Source: Phoronis australis (taxonomy: Eukaryota; Phoronida; Phoronidae). Taken from it: 64,000 nt of DNA. Position 1 is the first letter of the stretch. Each line of letters starts with the position of its first letter. The notes under the pieces were generated by a model. The model saw nothing but the letters and a program-made list of their open reading frames with translations, did no database searches and was not told the DNA's origin. Location of the stretch: positions 242,410 through 306,409 of the forward strand of contig NMRA01000038.1 in assembly GCA_002633005.1 (NCBI GenBank). The letters run 5' to 3'. Of the stretch, positions 28,001 to 36,128 are shown one piece after another. The position numbers were made by a program, and so were the translations under genes.

Positions 28001-28456
28001 CATGATAAAGAACATTCCATAATGCAACCTTTTGTAGCGCTGTGAAAGAGTGTAATAAACCACAGCCAAAAGTAAATAGATGCTCCACAGTTTTGCGAAC
28101 AGGCTGCCGAAGAAAAATCTACCGTAGTTTGTGTCAAGCCTACATCGGCTTTATTTTTCCACGATAAGACAGATACCTTAACACTTTCTATCTCTTTTAA
28201 GCAATCACTGTGCTCAGAAATGACGGAAGAGTTACGCTTCGCTCTACGGTGCGTTGGCTCAGATAAGAAGTCGAGAGTGAAAAGATCTTGCTCGGGTTGT
28301 AAGAAACTTGGAGAACAACATTCTCACAATGGTGACATAACCCAAACGGAAGTGATTAACGGGTTAATACCGCTTTCAGAAAGGCCGCATCAAGATAGGG
28401 ACGGGATGGCGACTCGAGTTTACCTCGATCGTCGAGGGGATGAGTATGCGGTTTAA
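9851..28456 (+). CDS. GRIK-like: Gene A: kainate-type ionotropic glutamate receptor subunit (span including introns)
   Basis: Thirteen exons (called exons 2-14 here) join in frame into about 897 codons, close to the usual 850-910 residues. Ligand-gated cation channels of this family sit in the plasma membrane as tetramers and open on binding glutamate. In order the protein has an amino-terminal domain (exons 2-8), S1 (9-11), M1 to M3 with pore loop (11), S2 (11-13), M4 (13) and a cytoplasmic tail (14). Visible hallmarks are [12 protein letters not shown] after M1, LMQQG at the Q/R site (Q), SYTANLAAF in M3, the agonist-binding Arg (NYQRE) and Glu (LMEST), and cysteines for the amino-domain (exons 3 and 7) and S2 (QRDC, GQTC) disulfides. 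The spacing GLTGKVRF and the exon 9 layout favour the kainate over the AMPA class. The signal-peptide exon is unassigned and about 14 codons are missing at the N at 26472. The last residues, EYAV, could be a class II PDZ ligand (inference). Confidence 0.93.
11536..11579. promoter_or_regulatory. CRE and ETS-like motif cluster
   Basis: A perfect CRE palindrome TGACGTCA (11536-11543) lies 28 bp from ACTTCCGG (11572-11579), the reverse complement of the ETS core CCGGAAGT. This motif pairing is common in housekeeping promoters. An AATAAA follows at 11692 and no gene is visible between, so it may be the relic of a retro-inserted or decayed gene. Both motifs are short and could occur by chance. Confidence 0.25.
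13254..13990. repeat. Cluster of TTTACGAGCGTAAA-type motifs in both orientations
   Basis: Copies of ACGAGCGTAAA or its complement occur near 13271, 13300-13320, 13902-13912 and 13934-13947, concentrated at the two ends of a 740-bp block. This suggests subterminal motifs of a small DNA transposon. No terminal inverted repeat or transposase was identified. Confidence 0.4.
14884..15144 (+). CDS. Gene A exon 3: amino-terminal domain
   Basis: Acceptor ttccag, donor gtaagt, phase 1 at both ends. It encodes [20 protein letters not shown], equivalent to [20 protein letters not shown] of kainate receptors, and continues through [11 protein letters not shown] and [16 protein letters not shown]. The Cys in ACAL is the expected partner of the exon 7 Cys in the amino-terminal-domain disulfide. 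Confidence 0.95.
16655..16827 (+). CDS. Gene A exon 4: amino-terminal domain
   Basis: Acceptor tttttcag, donor gtaagt, phase 1 in and phase 0 out. It encodes [11 protein letters not shown]...[19 protein letters not shown]...TLLKV, aligning with GLIRLQELI...[17 protein letters not shown]...ILKQ. It is 9 bases shorter than its gene B counterpart and has Leu where most kainate receptors have Cys in the IFDC motif. Confidence 0.9.
17935..17988 (+). CDS. Gene A exon 5: 54-base micro-exon
   Basis: This 18-codon exon, after aaatag and before gtaagc, reads [18 protein letters not shown]. It matches the ALAMGMMTEYYHYIFTTL segment of kainate receptors and has exactly the same length and phase (0,0) as its gene B counterpart. 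Confidence 0.92.
18151..18237. repeat. 87-bp imperfect hairpin (small foldback element)
   Basis: The left arm ggtggtgctgcgacatatat...cactcgacaca pairs with the right arm tgtgtcgagtatgacaatat...ctccacc, leaving a short loop around ttattgcctaggcgac. It lies in the intron between gene A exons 5 and 6. The size and near-palindromic structure suggest a miniature inverted-repeat element. Confidence 0.7.
18333..18500 (+). CDS. Gene A exon 6: amino-terminal domain
   Basis: Acceptor atccgcag, donor gtgtgt, phase 0,0, with the same 168-base length as in gene B. It encodes [20 protein letters not shown]...[11 protein letters not shown]...NDRIR, matching the [14 protein letters not shown]...VVEKW region. 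An upstream-looking open frame that continues past 18500 is intronic and crosses the N at 18752. Confidence 0.92.
18728..18777. repeat. Single-N join (18752) flanked by a 24-bp repeat
   Basis: The sequence tttttgaaaactttggttgc on the left is repeated as tttttgaacactttggttgc directly right of the N. This looks like an unmerged contig overlap. Confidence 0.75.
19447..19620 (+). CDS. Gene A exon 7: amino-terminal domain
   Basis: Acceptor ccttcttcag, donor gtcagt, phase 0,0. It encodes [19 protein letters not shown] (compare TDAALMYDAVHVVSVA), then [15 protein letters not shown], whose Cys is the second half of the conserved amino-domain disulfide, and ends SLYNYMNM. Confidence 0.93.
20030..20134 (+). 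CDS. Gene A exon 8: end of amino-terminal domain
   Basis: Acceptor aacatttag, donor gtaagt, phase 0,0, 105 bases as in gene B. It encodes [20 protein letters not shown], the conserved WEGLTGRI element of iGluRs, then ELEVLQL. Confidence 0.94.
20853..20975 (+). CDS. Gene A exon 9: linker and first S1 strand
   Basis: Acceptor tctgcgtag, donor gtaagt, phase 0,0. It encodes [20 protein letters not shown]...[10 protein letters not shown]. GxWxxxxGLNIT is kainate-like, and KTLIVTSVL is the start of the S1 ligand-binding half (RSLIVTTVL in vertebrates). Confidence 0.93.
23126..23335 (+). CDS. Gene A exon 10: S1 ligand-binding half
   Basis: Acceptor ccttttcag, donor gtgagc, phase 0,0. It encodes [12 protein letters not shown], then [16 protein letters not shown] (classic iGluR S1 motif) and the DGNYG loop, which carries the ligand-stacking Tyr. 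It ends [11 protein letters not shown], continuing into exon 11. Confidence 0.96.
24330..24893 (+). CDS. Gene A exon 11: S1 end, M1, pore loop, M3, start of S2
   Basis: Acceptor gattgcag, donor gtaagt, phase 0,0, 188 codons. In order: [20 protein letters not shown] (agonist site; Arg kept, but the family Pro of APLTIT is Met), M1 [33 protein letters not shown], pore loop [15 protein letters not shown] (genomic CAG at the Q/R site), M3 [20 protein letters not shown], and S2 start [14 protein letters not shown]. Gene B splits this stretch with an extra intron after QQG. Confidence 0.97.
25798..25836 (+). promoter_or_regulatory. Candidate THAP-gene core promoter: ETS/CRE and E2F sites
   Basis: CCGGAAGTGACGT (25798-25810) is a composite ETS plus CRE half-site, and TTTCGCGCCAA (25826-25836) matches the E2F consensus. 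Both lie 100-145 bp upstream of the THAP start codon and no TATA box is apparent. This fits a TATA-less housekeeping promoter (inference). Confidence 0.5.
25940..26471 (+). CDS. THAP-domain zinc-finger protein, 3'-truncated by a contig join
   Basis: An intronless frame of 177 codons starts [13 protein letters not shown]. Residues 1-95 form a THAP domain, a C2CH zinc-binding DNA-binding module: Cys6 and Cys10, the invariant RFP (25-27), Trp36, Cys60-x2-His63 in VCGKHF, and AIPSVL (90-95) in the AVPTIF-box position. A Ser/Pro/Thr-rich, probably disordered stretch follows (about 97-177). The frame runs into the single N at 26472, after which the sequence is a glutamate receptor exon, so the C-terminus is missing. 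THAP proteins include transcription factors and P-element-type transposases, and nothing here decides between them. It may be nested in a gene A intron or placed here by a misjoin. Confidence 0.85.
26472..26472. other. Single-N join that truncates two genes
   Basis: Left of the N is THAP coding sequence; right of it gene A exon 12 begins in mid-frame (SQDPSVFVK) without a splice acceptor. No repeated overlap is visible on the two sides, unlike at the other single Ns. Real sequence has been lost or the join is wrong. Confidence 0.85.
26473..26653 (+). CDS. Gene A exon 12 (5' end missing): S2 ligand-binding half
   Basis: The frame starts directly at the N and ends before gtaatt in phase 1. It encodes [31 protein letters not shown] (Glu of LMEST contacts the ligand amino group), [13 protein letters not shown] (first Cys of the S2 disulfide) and GYGIATPI. 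By comparison with gene B, about 14 codons (the KSKIPTYxRMW region) and the acceptor are missing upstream. Gene B carries an extra intron inside this stretch. Confidence 0.95.
27518..27780 (+). CDS. Gene A exon 13: end of S2 and M4
   Basis: Acceptor cgaacag, donor gtatgt, phase 1 in, 0 out. It encodes [32 protein letters not shown] (second Cys of the S2 disulfide), [20 protein letters not shown] (M4) and [14 protein letters not shown]. The Asp of PYRD sits where kainate receptors have a dimer-interface ion-site residue. Confidence 0.96.
28202..28456 (+). CDS. Gene A exon 14: cytoplasmic tail and stop
   Basis: Acceptor ctcttttaag, phase 0. It starts [17 protein letters not shown], the same membrane-proximal helix as RSFCSAMVEELRMSLKC in vertebrate kainate receptors, and ends GDEYAV then TAA. 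The tail is basic after the helix. No AATAAA lies within several hundred bases downstream; the nearest clear one is at about 29489. Confidence 0.93.
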   Translation, partial: QSLCSEMTEELRFALRCVGSDKKSRVKRSCSGCKKLGEQHSHNGDITQTEVINGLIPLSERPHQDRDGMATRVYLDRRGDEYAV

Positions 28457-31228
28457 ACTTCTGCTGGTGTTGTTTGTGTGTGTGCGTTCAGTCTGGAAGC
28501 TGCAGTGCGTTTGTATCAAATTATCGTGTCTTCCAGAAGTACTCATTGCGCAATCTCACGATTAGGAATGTAATCGGAAGTGAGTATCTTCCTGTGCTTT
28601 TGAGATACATGTAAGCACAGATGTCCTAATTTTAGAGTAAAACTTAACATTATTGTTATATTGTTATTTAGCGAAGACGACTTTTATTGTTTATCAGTTT
28701 TAGTGAGTCTTCTTTTACTGTCTGATTCGAGCCGGAATCTGTGCCTAACACAACAGCAGCAATTTCCTTAGAGGCAAACGTGTTCTTTTTTCACCACGCA
28801 AGCTACTCAACTAACACATCGTCGTGTATGACACTGCTAGTTGAACGAAAACAATATTCGTCGAGTCTTTGAGGAAGTTATTGCGTAGTGATGTCCGACG
28901 ACGAATCCCCGTGTTTCTACTGCACCAACAAGAAAATTTTCATCCCAGTGTAAGGTAAAACAAATAGGATGAACCTAAAACTCAACGTGTAAAATGAATG
29001 TACAAGGATCTCTAGCATAGACAATGTGTTTCTCCGGTCTTTGCCGAACACGTTCTGCACAGTGACTCGATCATTTGGAACAAGTCGTACATTTCCCCAG
29101 CCTATTTCCCATCTTAGGAGGACACCTGCGCATGTGCAGACTTCAGTCATACGATATGGCATGTGACTTCCCAATTGAATAATGGGTGGTTGCATGGCTG
29201 AGGTTTGCACATGTGTAGATAAAGCTCACCTCTGAGGCTATGAAAATAGTCGGGGTATTCCGAGTGCGAATCAGTATGAGAAGCAAGCGATAATGGTTGA
29301 TGACAACAGAGGTCGTACTCGTTTCTTGATTCACAGAGATTTAAGTAAAGGACACGTTGATGTTTGCTTCTGATTTGTGTCTTACGATATGAGATTATAG
29401 GAACAAGGTAAATTGTCCACGCTATATTGTTTGTTATCGAAGGCCTTCGTGTTTTGTAAACGAGAAACGCACAACCCACACGGCGTTCAAATAAATTTTT
29501 GTACTCGTCTGGAGATTGCGAAAGGAGATCCCAAGATTGTTTTTACTGAACACATAATTGATGTATTTATCATTTGATTGGGATTAATACCATTATTTTT
29601 CATGGGATCATTCAATAAATAAGTTGAATTAACGAAACAAAACGGTTCAGAATTGTCATACATAAAATCACAATGTATACATATCACAACAACATTGGGC
29701 GACTACATACGTGTAAGCTGCTGTCTTCTGAAGTTACCCTTCGGCTTTCTGTAAACAAGTTTGCATATTTCTATTTATTTCTAGACGTTTGTTTGGCATT
29801 TCACATCCTTTTCTATGAGTGTTTCGCACTCATACGTTAGCATTTCTGAGCTATATGTTCACAGACCCTTTCCCAACCTGAAGCGCTTCTCCTTCTCCGC
29901 ATGAAGAGCCTCAAAGTAATCTGCAATTATTTAAAAAGATGATATTTTCTGTTTCGCGCAATACAAAGTTTTGATGAAGAACTCCTAAACATGCCGGTAA
30001 TTAATTCGTATTATTTATTGAATTTCTCCCGTACATGGTGACATTTTTGAGTTGACTTTTTATTATTTATAACTTGTTTTGATTTGTTTATATGCCGATG
30101 GGCTATAATGAGTAGATGCGTTATGTGCTTTTTGGAATTTTACGCCAGTGCTGCTGATTAAAATGGTTGTGTTTGTTGGTATTTGAAGAAGTTGGCAAAA
30201 TGTTTGCGATGTTTTGCGATGGTGAACATTTGAGGACTAAATTTAAGGTTATGAATGACCCAGAAAATGTCCATAATTTGGCCATCTTTGAAAAATGATA
30301 TCTTAGAAGCGGCTGATTTGATTTATATGAAACTTTCAGATGCAATGTTTTATGCTGCACTGTTATTCAAAAGCTTTAAGGAGTTGTTTTTAAAATGTTC
30401 CAATTTTGTATGAGGAGCTCTCAAAATTGAACTTTTATTATTTTCGTGAAAAAAACTCAGAAGTTGCAAAACGAAATGCTAATTTTAGACAAATGTAACA
30501 GCGCTTTTGAGAGATCATCCGGGACATTTATATTGAACCAAATTTGATCATGTTATTATTTTTTGTTTTGCTAGCAATGCACCATTCATTTTGGCTAAAT
30601 TTTTCTGAAAACACATGATCACGTGACCCAAGTAATGGTAGATTATCACAAATCAAAATCCTCAGGTTTTCTACTTTCAGAAAATATTGCGAAGTGAATC
30701 TAGATATTTGGCTATATGTATAGATTTATCAGTAAGCTCCGCCATAACCTTAAGTGTCTTTAGCACATTTTTTTGATGTTTTGTTAGGGGAAGAGTTTGT
30801 CACTGTACCAAATTTACATATTTGTGTTTGCATGTTGGTTTGATGGTAATGTGTTTCAAGTCTGCTCGTGACCAAAGTTTCAATGGTCTGAGTGACTTGT
30901 TTAGTTTCAACCTTCAGTTGGTGTGAATTGTCACTAGCTTAAAACGAGATAAAATTTGGACGTGGTTTTAACGTTGATTGCACGTCTATTATTAAACTGA
31001 TGTTTTTTAACTTGGACGAAAGTTGTCAATATGCTTGATTACTGGCTGTTTCTTAAATGACGATCGCGTGAAAAATAACGGGACATTGCGTGGAAGATTA
31101 TTTCTCAAAGGTGTATATTTTGTATTTCTTCCGTATACCTAAACTCGCATGTGGGTGAGTTAAGTGGCGAACTTTCGGAACACGAGTCATGGATCCATTT
31201 TTAGTTTCCTCCAAATGCTCTTCACACC

Positions 31229-31268
31229 ATGCCACGTCATTGCTGCGTTCATTGACCTAATTATTAAT
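31229..31268 (+). pseudogene. Possible relic of a THAP-domain start
   Basis: ATGCCACGTCATTGCTGCGT translates MPRHCCVH and is followed, after in-frame TGA, by PNY. This parallels [13 protein letters not shown] of the intact THAP gene at 25940. Only about 13 codons are recognisable before further stops, so it is either decayed or coincidental. Confidence 0.3.
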
Positions 31269-32986
31269 AAGTTAGAAACGTTACGTGCGCAATGGATTGT
31301 GGGGATTTGAGGCCTCGAAATGGCGAGATATCAAGGATATAGCATGGGGGAGCTAAACTCCATTTTTAAGGTGACATGTTCGTGTAACCCCATTTGACCC
31401 TGTCTCTCCTAGATGTGCTTATGGAAACAGTTGAAACATACATGAGACAAGAAGGGCTGCATATCCCACAATCCTCTATTTCGGGATGTGTTTTCCTCTA
31501 TCTGTAAACAGTCCGGATTATGTAAGAAATTATGTTGTTATTTGCCCCCTTATGCGAAAACGATGGTACGTAGATAGTAGGACCAAAATGTAATCAATGC
31601 CAGGTATATGTAGCTACCTGGCAAAGTTTGTGGACAAGGTAACAGTTATATCAACGCTACTTACTGCCAATGTTCCTAATATGTGTACCATGTTCGAACA
31701 GAGAGCCCGGATGCGTTCAGAAGTTCGGCGAGACCACGCTGTTTCTTCGCTGGATGGCGCTATGCATTATAACACAAGCTGATCTGGCTGTAGATGTCGC
31801 TAGTATGTACAAGCGTTATTGAACATGCTCAGAGCAACAAATTGAAACTTTTACTATCCCGTAAATATTGTTTATTGTTAAGACGTGGTGTTATTCCTGA
31901 TATTTACGTTGCGGATAATTAAATTTTGCGTCGAAACGATTTATAGTATTCGAAACGATGTCATTGCTTTAATTTTAAAAATCAAATGTACTGTTTTTTG
32001 GTATTGCTGTATAGTGTTACGTCGATCCAACAAGGCAGTTTTATTGATTCCATCCAATGGATTTTTATTTCAAAGTTGGAGTATCGGTTATTTTGTTCAG
32101 ATTAAAGTTTCTGTATTGTAATCATGAACATCTTATCAAATGTAAGTTTGGCATTGTTCTTGCTGTGATCCAATCGAAGTTTGCAGCAACCTACCACCAG
32201 GAAGCGTACCACGTGACTTCATCAGGACTGCTTTCCGAAGAGGAAGTTTCTTGCGAGAAAAACGAGGTCACGCACGTCCTTTTGAGATATCATCGTGTCT
32301 TACAAGTCAACCACGTGATCACACTAGCTTTATTCGGGAGTGTCTTTCGTCTGTGGAAAATGTTCCAGCTTTTTGAAGCTGTGTTCCTTTGACATCGGCA
32401 TTACTCGTTGTACTTGTTTATGGGCTCCCGGAGCAGAAATCAGGGTTAATTTTGTATCAGTGAGGATCCACCAGTAGGCAATGCAAACTAACCATCAGTG
32501 ATGGTCATTATTTATTGAAGTTATGGCGTACCTTTGGCACTTGTTGGTGAACTCTTTTTTGTGTGATTATGGTGAGACGGTTATTGAATTCATACAGTGT
32601 ATGTGTATGTGATGACTTTTGTCGTTTTAAGGTTTTTTCTACAGTGTTACGCTGGTCTTGATTTGTGTCTAGCCTATATGAAACCATTGCTGTCCTCACC
32701 TGTAGGGCCCTTAACTTAAACCGTGACGTAGGTACTTTTTAGTCTATACAACAAACGTGGTTTTAGCTCGAGATTATTGTTAGGTAGGCATATGTTGATT
32801 GTGATTTCTACATTTGTATTATACAACAATACCCTAGTAGTGAAGAGATGAGATAAAAAGTAATGTTTGTAATTAACGCGCTGGTTCCGCATTAAATGTT
32901 TACATTGTAACTGATCTTGTCTTTATGTCTTCTGATCTTAGGCTCATTGTCTAGGGTAGCGTTTTGTATCCCTACCACTTCTCAGA

Positions 32987-33143
32987 GTCGGATCCAGGAT
33001 TTTGAGTTAGGGGTGCCAGCGTAGAGTATTAGCCAGGATTTTGCCCGTCAGACATTCGCACCCCCCAACTGCCAAATTTAATCTGGGAGAATTTTAGGGG
33101 GTCCATGGCTCCCGTACCCCCCCCCCCCTAAATCCGCCACTGC
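32987..33143. mobile_element. Short non-autonomous DNA element with CAGTGGCGGAT-type ends
   Basis: The left end tcggatccaggattttgagt and the right end, read in reverse as cagtggcggatttagggggg, are similar inverted termini of a G/C-tract-rich 150-bp unit. Ends of the CAGNGGCGGATYYAG type are common on miniature hAT-like elements. The first bases of the window (ggtccgccactgc) look like the end of a further copy. Confidence 0.5.
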
Positions 33144-33865
33144 TTCCACCCAGTTTCACTCTACACTGGTTAAAGTCTGCACGCACATGTACCAAACTTT
33201 AATTACGTGACCGAACATGGGAGTTGGCTGATGGTTTGGCTCCGTTTGCCAACCAATTGATGAAATTGCTCAACTCCGCCTATCTGTTTGGTCGTGTTCC
33301 GGGTCGAGTTTGACTGGAGCCCGCCTTCCGGCCAACCGACTAGAGCGACGTCTTTCGTGAAAATGTCAAACTTTGACTTTTGATTTAGGTTACCAACCGT
33401 TGTAAAACTGACGTGACTCAAATTAGATGTTATTTCTGGGTTTAGATTTGGGGAAGAATACACATTTTTTTAATGTTTATTATGAAATAGTCAGTACAAT
33501 AAATATACAGACCCAGAAAGCGCCAAGAGACATTGTATCTGAGGTAAATAAATACAAAGAAATCTATATACAATTGTATACAAATGCATAAATTAATAAG
33601 CTGGTGTTAAGAATACAATAACATATGATTACCATTATAAATAAATCCTTTTCATACACAATAAGTTATTTTTCATGTATACGAGTTTATCGACACACAC
33701 AAAGAGATTTAATATTAAAAAGAAACTTTGAAACTATTTCGAATAAAACCTTATTTTCATCTAGGTCGAGTTCTTTACATTCATTTAGAAAAACATTAAT
33801 TTTGTTTTGCGTTTGAGGAAGATCTAAATATTTTTGTGAACACTGGGGTATTGTTCGAGTGTATG

Positions 33866-35152
33866 GAAAAGCTGAGAACACACAGTTAGCTATAGCGCAT
33901 CTGAATGAATTGCTTTTTCATACTTTTCAAGTGATTTCTTGCGCCAGTGATTAAACAAGCCTAGGTCAGTTTTACTGGGGTCTAAATCAAGATAGTTTCT
34001 TGTCCGAAAGGAGGGTTTATAGAAACTTTAATTTGCGCATGTCAAACATGGCGAACTCTGCCCATACGTAAATCTCGTGCCAAGAATTGCTTTACCTCAA
34101 ACTCCAACTGCTGCCTGGTGCTTTGGTAATTACTCCAATTATGTTGCACACCCAGCAGAATTAATGAGGATCATATTATTACAACATTGGTTGTAAAAGT
34201 CACATTTCTTGTCCAGTTTTCGAAATTCAAGAACTTAACCACGTGTGCTCTTTTCAACTATGGCACAAACTTTCAAAACGAATTTAAATAATTATACTAT
34301 TGTTGCCCCTAATATGTTTATGACGTTTCATTTTCTAGAGCATTAACATCAGCAGCCTGAGGTGATTAAATTAACCACAACAGCACGTTGTCTTTGATCT
34401 AAACCGCCAAATTATGTGCTGAGAAAACCGGTCGTGATGTTTCATCTCTACCGGTTAGGGCGTCAACGTACGATTCTTTTCAAACATCTTGAGCACCCCC
34501 CGAGCACCCTCCGAGCACNGAAAAGCTGAGAACACACAGTTAGCTATAGCGCATCTGAATGAATTGCTTTTTCATACTTTTCAAGTGATTTCTTGCGCCA
34601 GTGATTAAACAAGCCTAGGTCAGTTTTACTGGGGTCTAAATCAAGATAGTTTCTTGTGCGAAAGGAGGGTTTATAGAAACTTTAATTTGCGCATGTCAAA
34701 AATGGCGAACTCTTCCCATACGTAAATCTTATGCCAAGAATTGGTTTACCTCCAACTCCAACTGCTGCCTGGTGCTTTGGTAATTAGTCCAATTATGTTG
34801 CACACCCAGCAGAATTAATGAGGATCATATTATTACAACATTAGGTTGTAAAAGTCACATTTCTTGTCCAGTTTTCGAAATTCAAAAACTTAACCACGTG
34901 TGCTCTTTTCAACTATGGCACAAACTTTCAAAACGAATTTAAATATACTATTGTTGCCCCTAATATGTTTATGACGTTACATTTTCTAGAGCATTAACAT
35001 CAGCAGCCTGAGGTGATTAAATTAAGCACAACAGCACGTTGTCTTTGATCTAAACCTCCAAATTATGTGTTGAGAAAACCGGTCGTGATGTTCCATCTCG
35101 ACCGGTTACGGTGTCAACGTAAGATTCTTTTCAAACATCTTGAGCACCCCCC
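33866..35152. repeat. 640-bp direct duplication around single N at 34519 (probable haplotype join)
   Basis: The copy from about 33866 to 34505 and the copy from 34520 to about 35152 start gaaaagctgagaacacacag and end catcttgagcacccc. They differ by scattered substitutions and a few short indels. The second copy starts immediately after the N. Confidence 0.85.
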
Positions 35153-35775
35153 CGGTAGGTTAACAACGTCCATGATTTTCGCTTAGAAGCTGCCATATGT
35201 AATGTTCATGAATAGTCTTGAAACATTTGGTTAAACTAATTGGACTTGTTCTTTGCAAATGACAGAAGAAAACACATTGCAGATCATAGCAAATCTGAGA
35301 ACATAGGGTTAAAAAGACCTAGTTCTTTGCAGAACGAAACGCTTCACATACTTGAAGCAAGAAGTGAGTAAGCTGGTTTTATTAAAAGCATACATTACAA
35401 GTAGTTATCTACACAACTAGTTAAAATCGATAATTTCATACTTCCTTAAAAATAAAAAACGTGTAGGAAAGCCAATACCGCTTTCCCTCATTTCCAAAAC
35501 ACACGTTCCACACATGTCATCACAAAATTGTTTCTTCACTATCGGTCGAGATGAACCATACGTTTTGAACATCCATCGTCAATAGAAACCGTTATGAACT
35601 AGTGGATGTATGCTTCACAAAGACCTTGATCTCTGTACACTATGCACTCAGTATTTAAACGGAGGAAGCACAAAGCAGGGGAGAGTTTTGTAACTCTAGT
35701 CAGTCGCGAGACACTGACTTCAAGACATACTGGCTTGTAAAACGGTGTTTGCACAGAGTTCACTGCAAGCACAGG

Positions 35776-35781
35776 TTTATT
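35776..35781 (-). terminator. Candidate poly(A) signal of gene B
   Basis: TTTATT on the + strand reads AATAAA on the - strand, about 160 bases past the gene B stop codon. The distance fits a cleavage signal, but the hexamer is common in AT-rich DNA. Confidence 0.4.
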
Positions 35782-35942
35782 TAGTAATTCAACATTAATG
35801 TCGATCAAACTAACCATGTTTTGTTAGTGCAGGTCAACAACTTTGCGAGCTCTCTCGCGATACATTAGCCTTTTACTTCTTGATCTCGCGAGATCTCGTC
35901 AATCTGATCGTCAGAAACTAGCCTTGTGGGTATATCATAAGC

Positions 35943-36128
35943 CTAAGATATTATGTCCTTTCCGGGAATCTTCGTGTGCAAGCCGGCTGAGGCAGTCAGA
36001 GGGATGAGAGTCATACCATTGTCTACAAGATTCGAGATTCGTTTCTTTTTCTTCACTGGTTTCTTGGTTGAACCCATACAGCGAACAGCGAACCGTAGCT
36101 CCTCCAACATTTCCGACCAGAGTGATTG
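35943..36128 (-). CDS. Gene B exon 16: cytoplasmic tail and stop
   Basis: On the - strand it follows the acceptor taattccag in phase 0. It starts [17 protein letters not shown], aligned with [17 protein letters not shown] in gene A, then a polybasic KKPVKKKKR stretch, and ends KDIIS then TAG. The tail is 23 residues shorter than in gene A and lacks an obvious PDZ ligand. Confidence 0.93.
   Translation of the reverse strand, partial: QSLWSEMLEELRFAVRCMGSTKKPVKKKKRISNLVDNGMTLIPLTASAGLHTKIPGKDIIS

Larger units (their letters stand above)
28457..35942. other. Intergenic region between the convergent receptor genes
   Basis: It contains 3' untranslated sequence of both genes, a THAP-like relic (31229), a small CAGTGGCGGAT-type element (about 32987-33143) and a block duplicated around the N at 34519. 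No further glutamate receptor exon or other gene was recognised on either strand. Confidence 0.65.
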
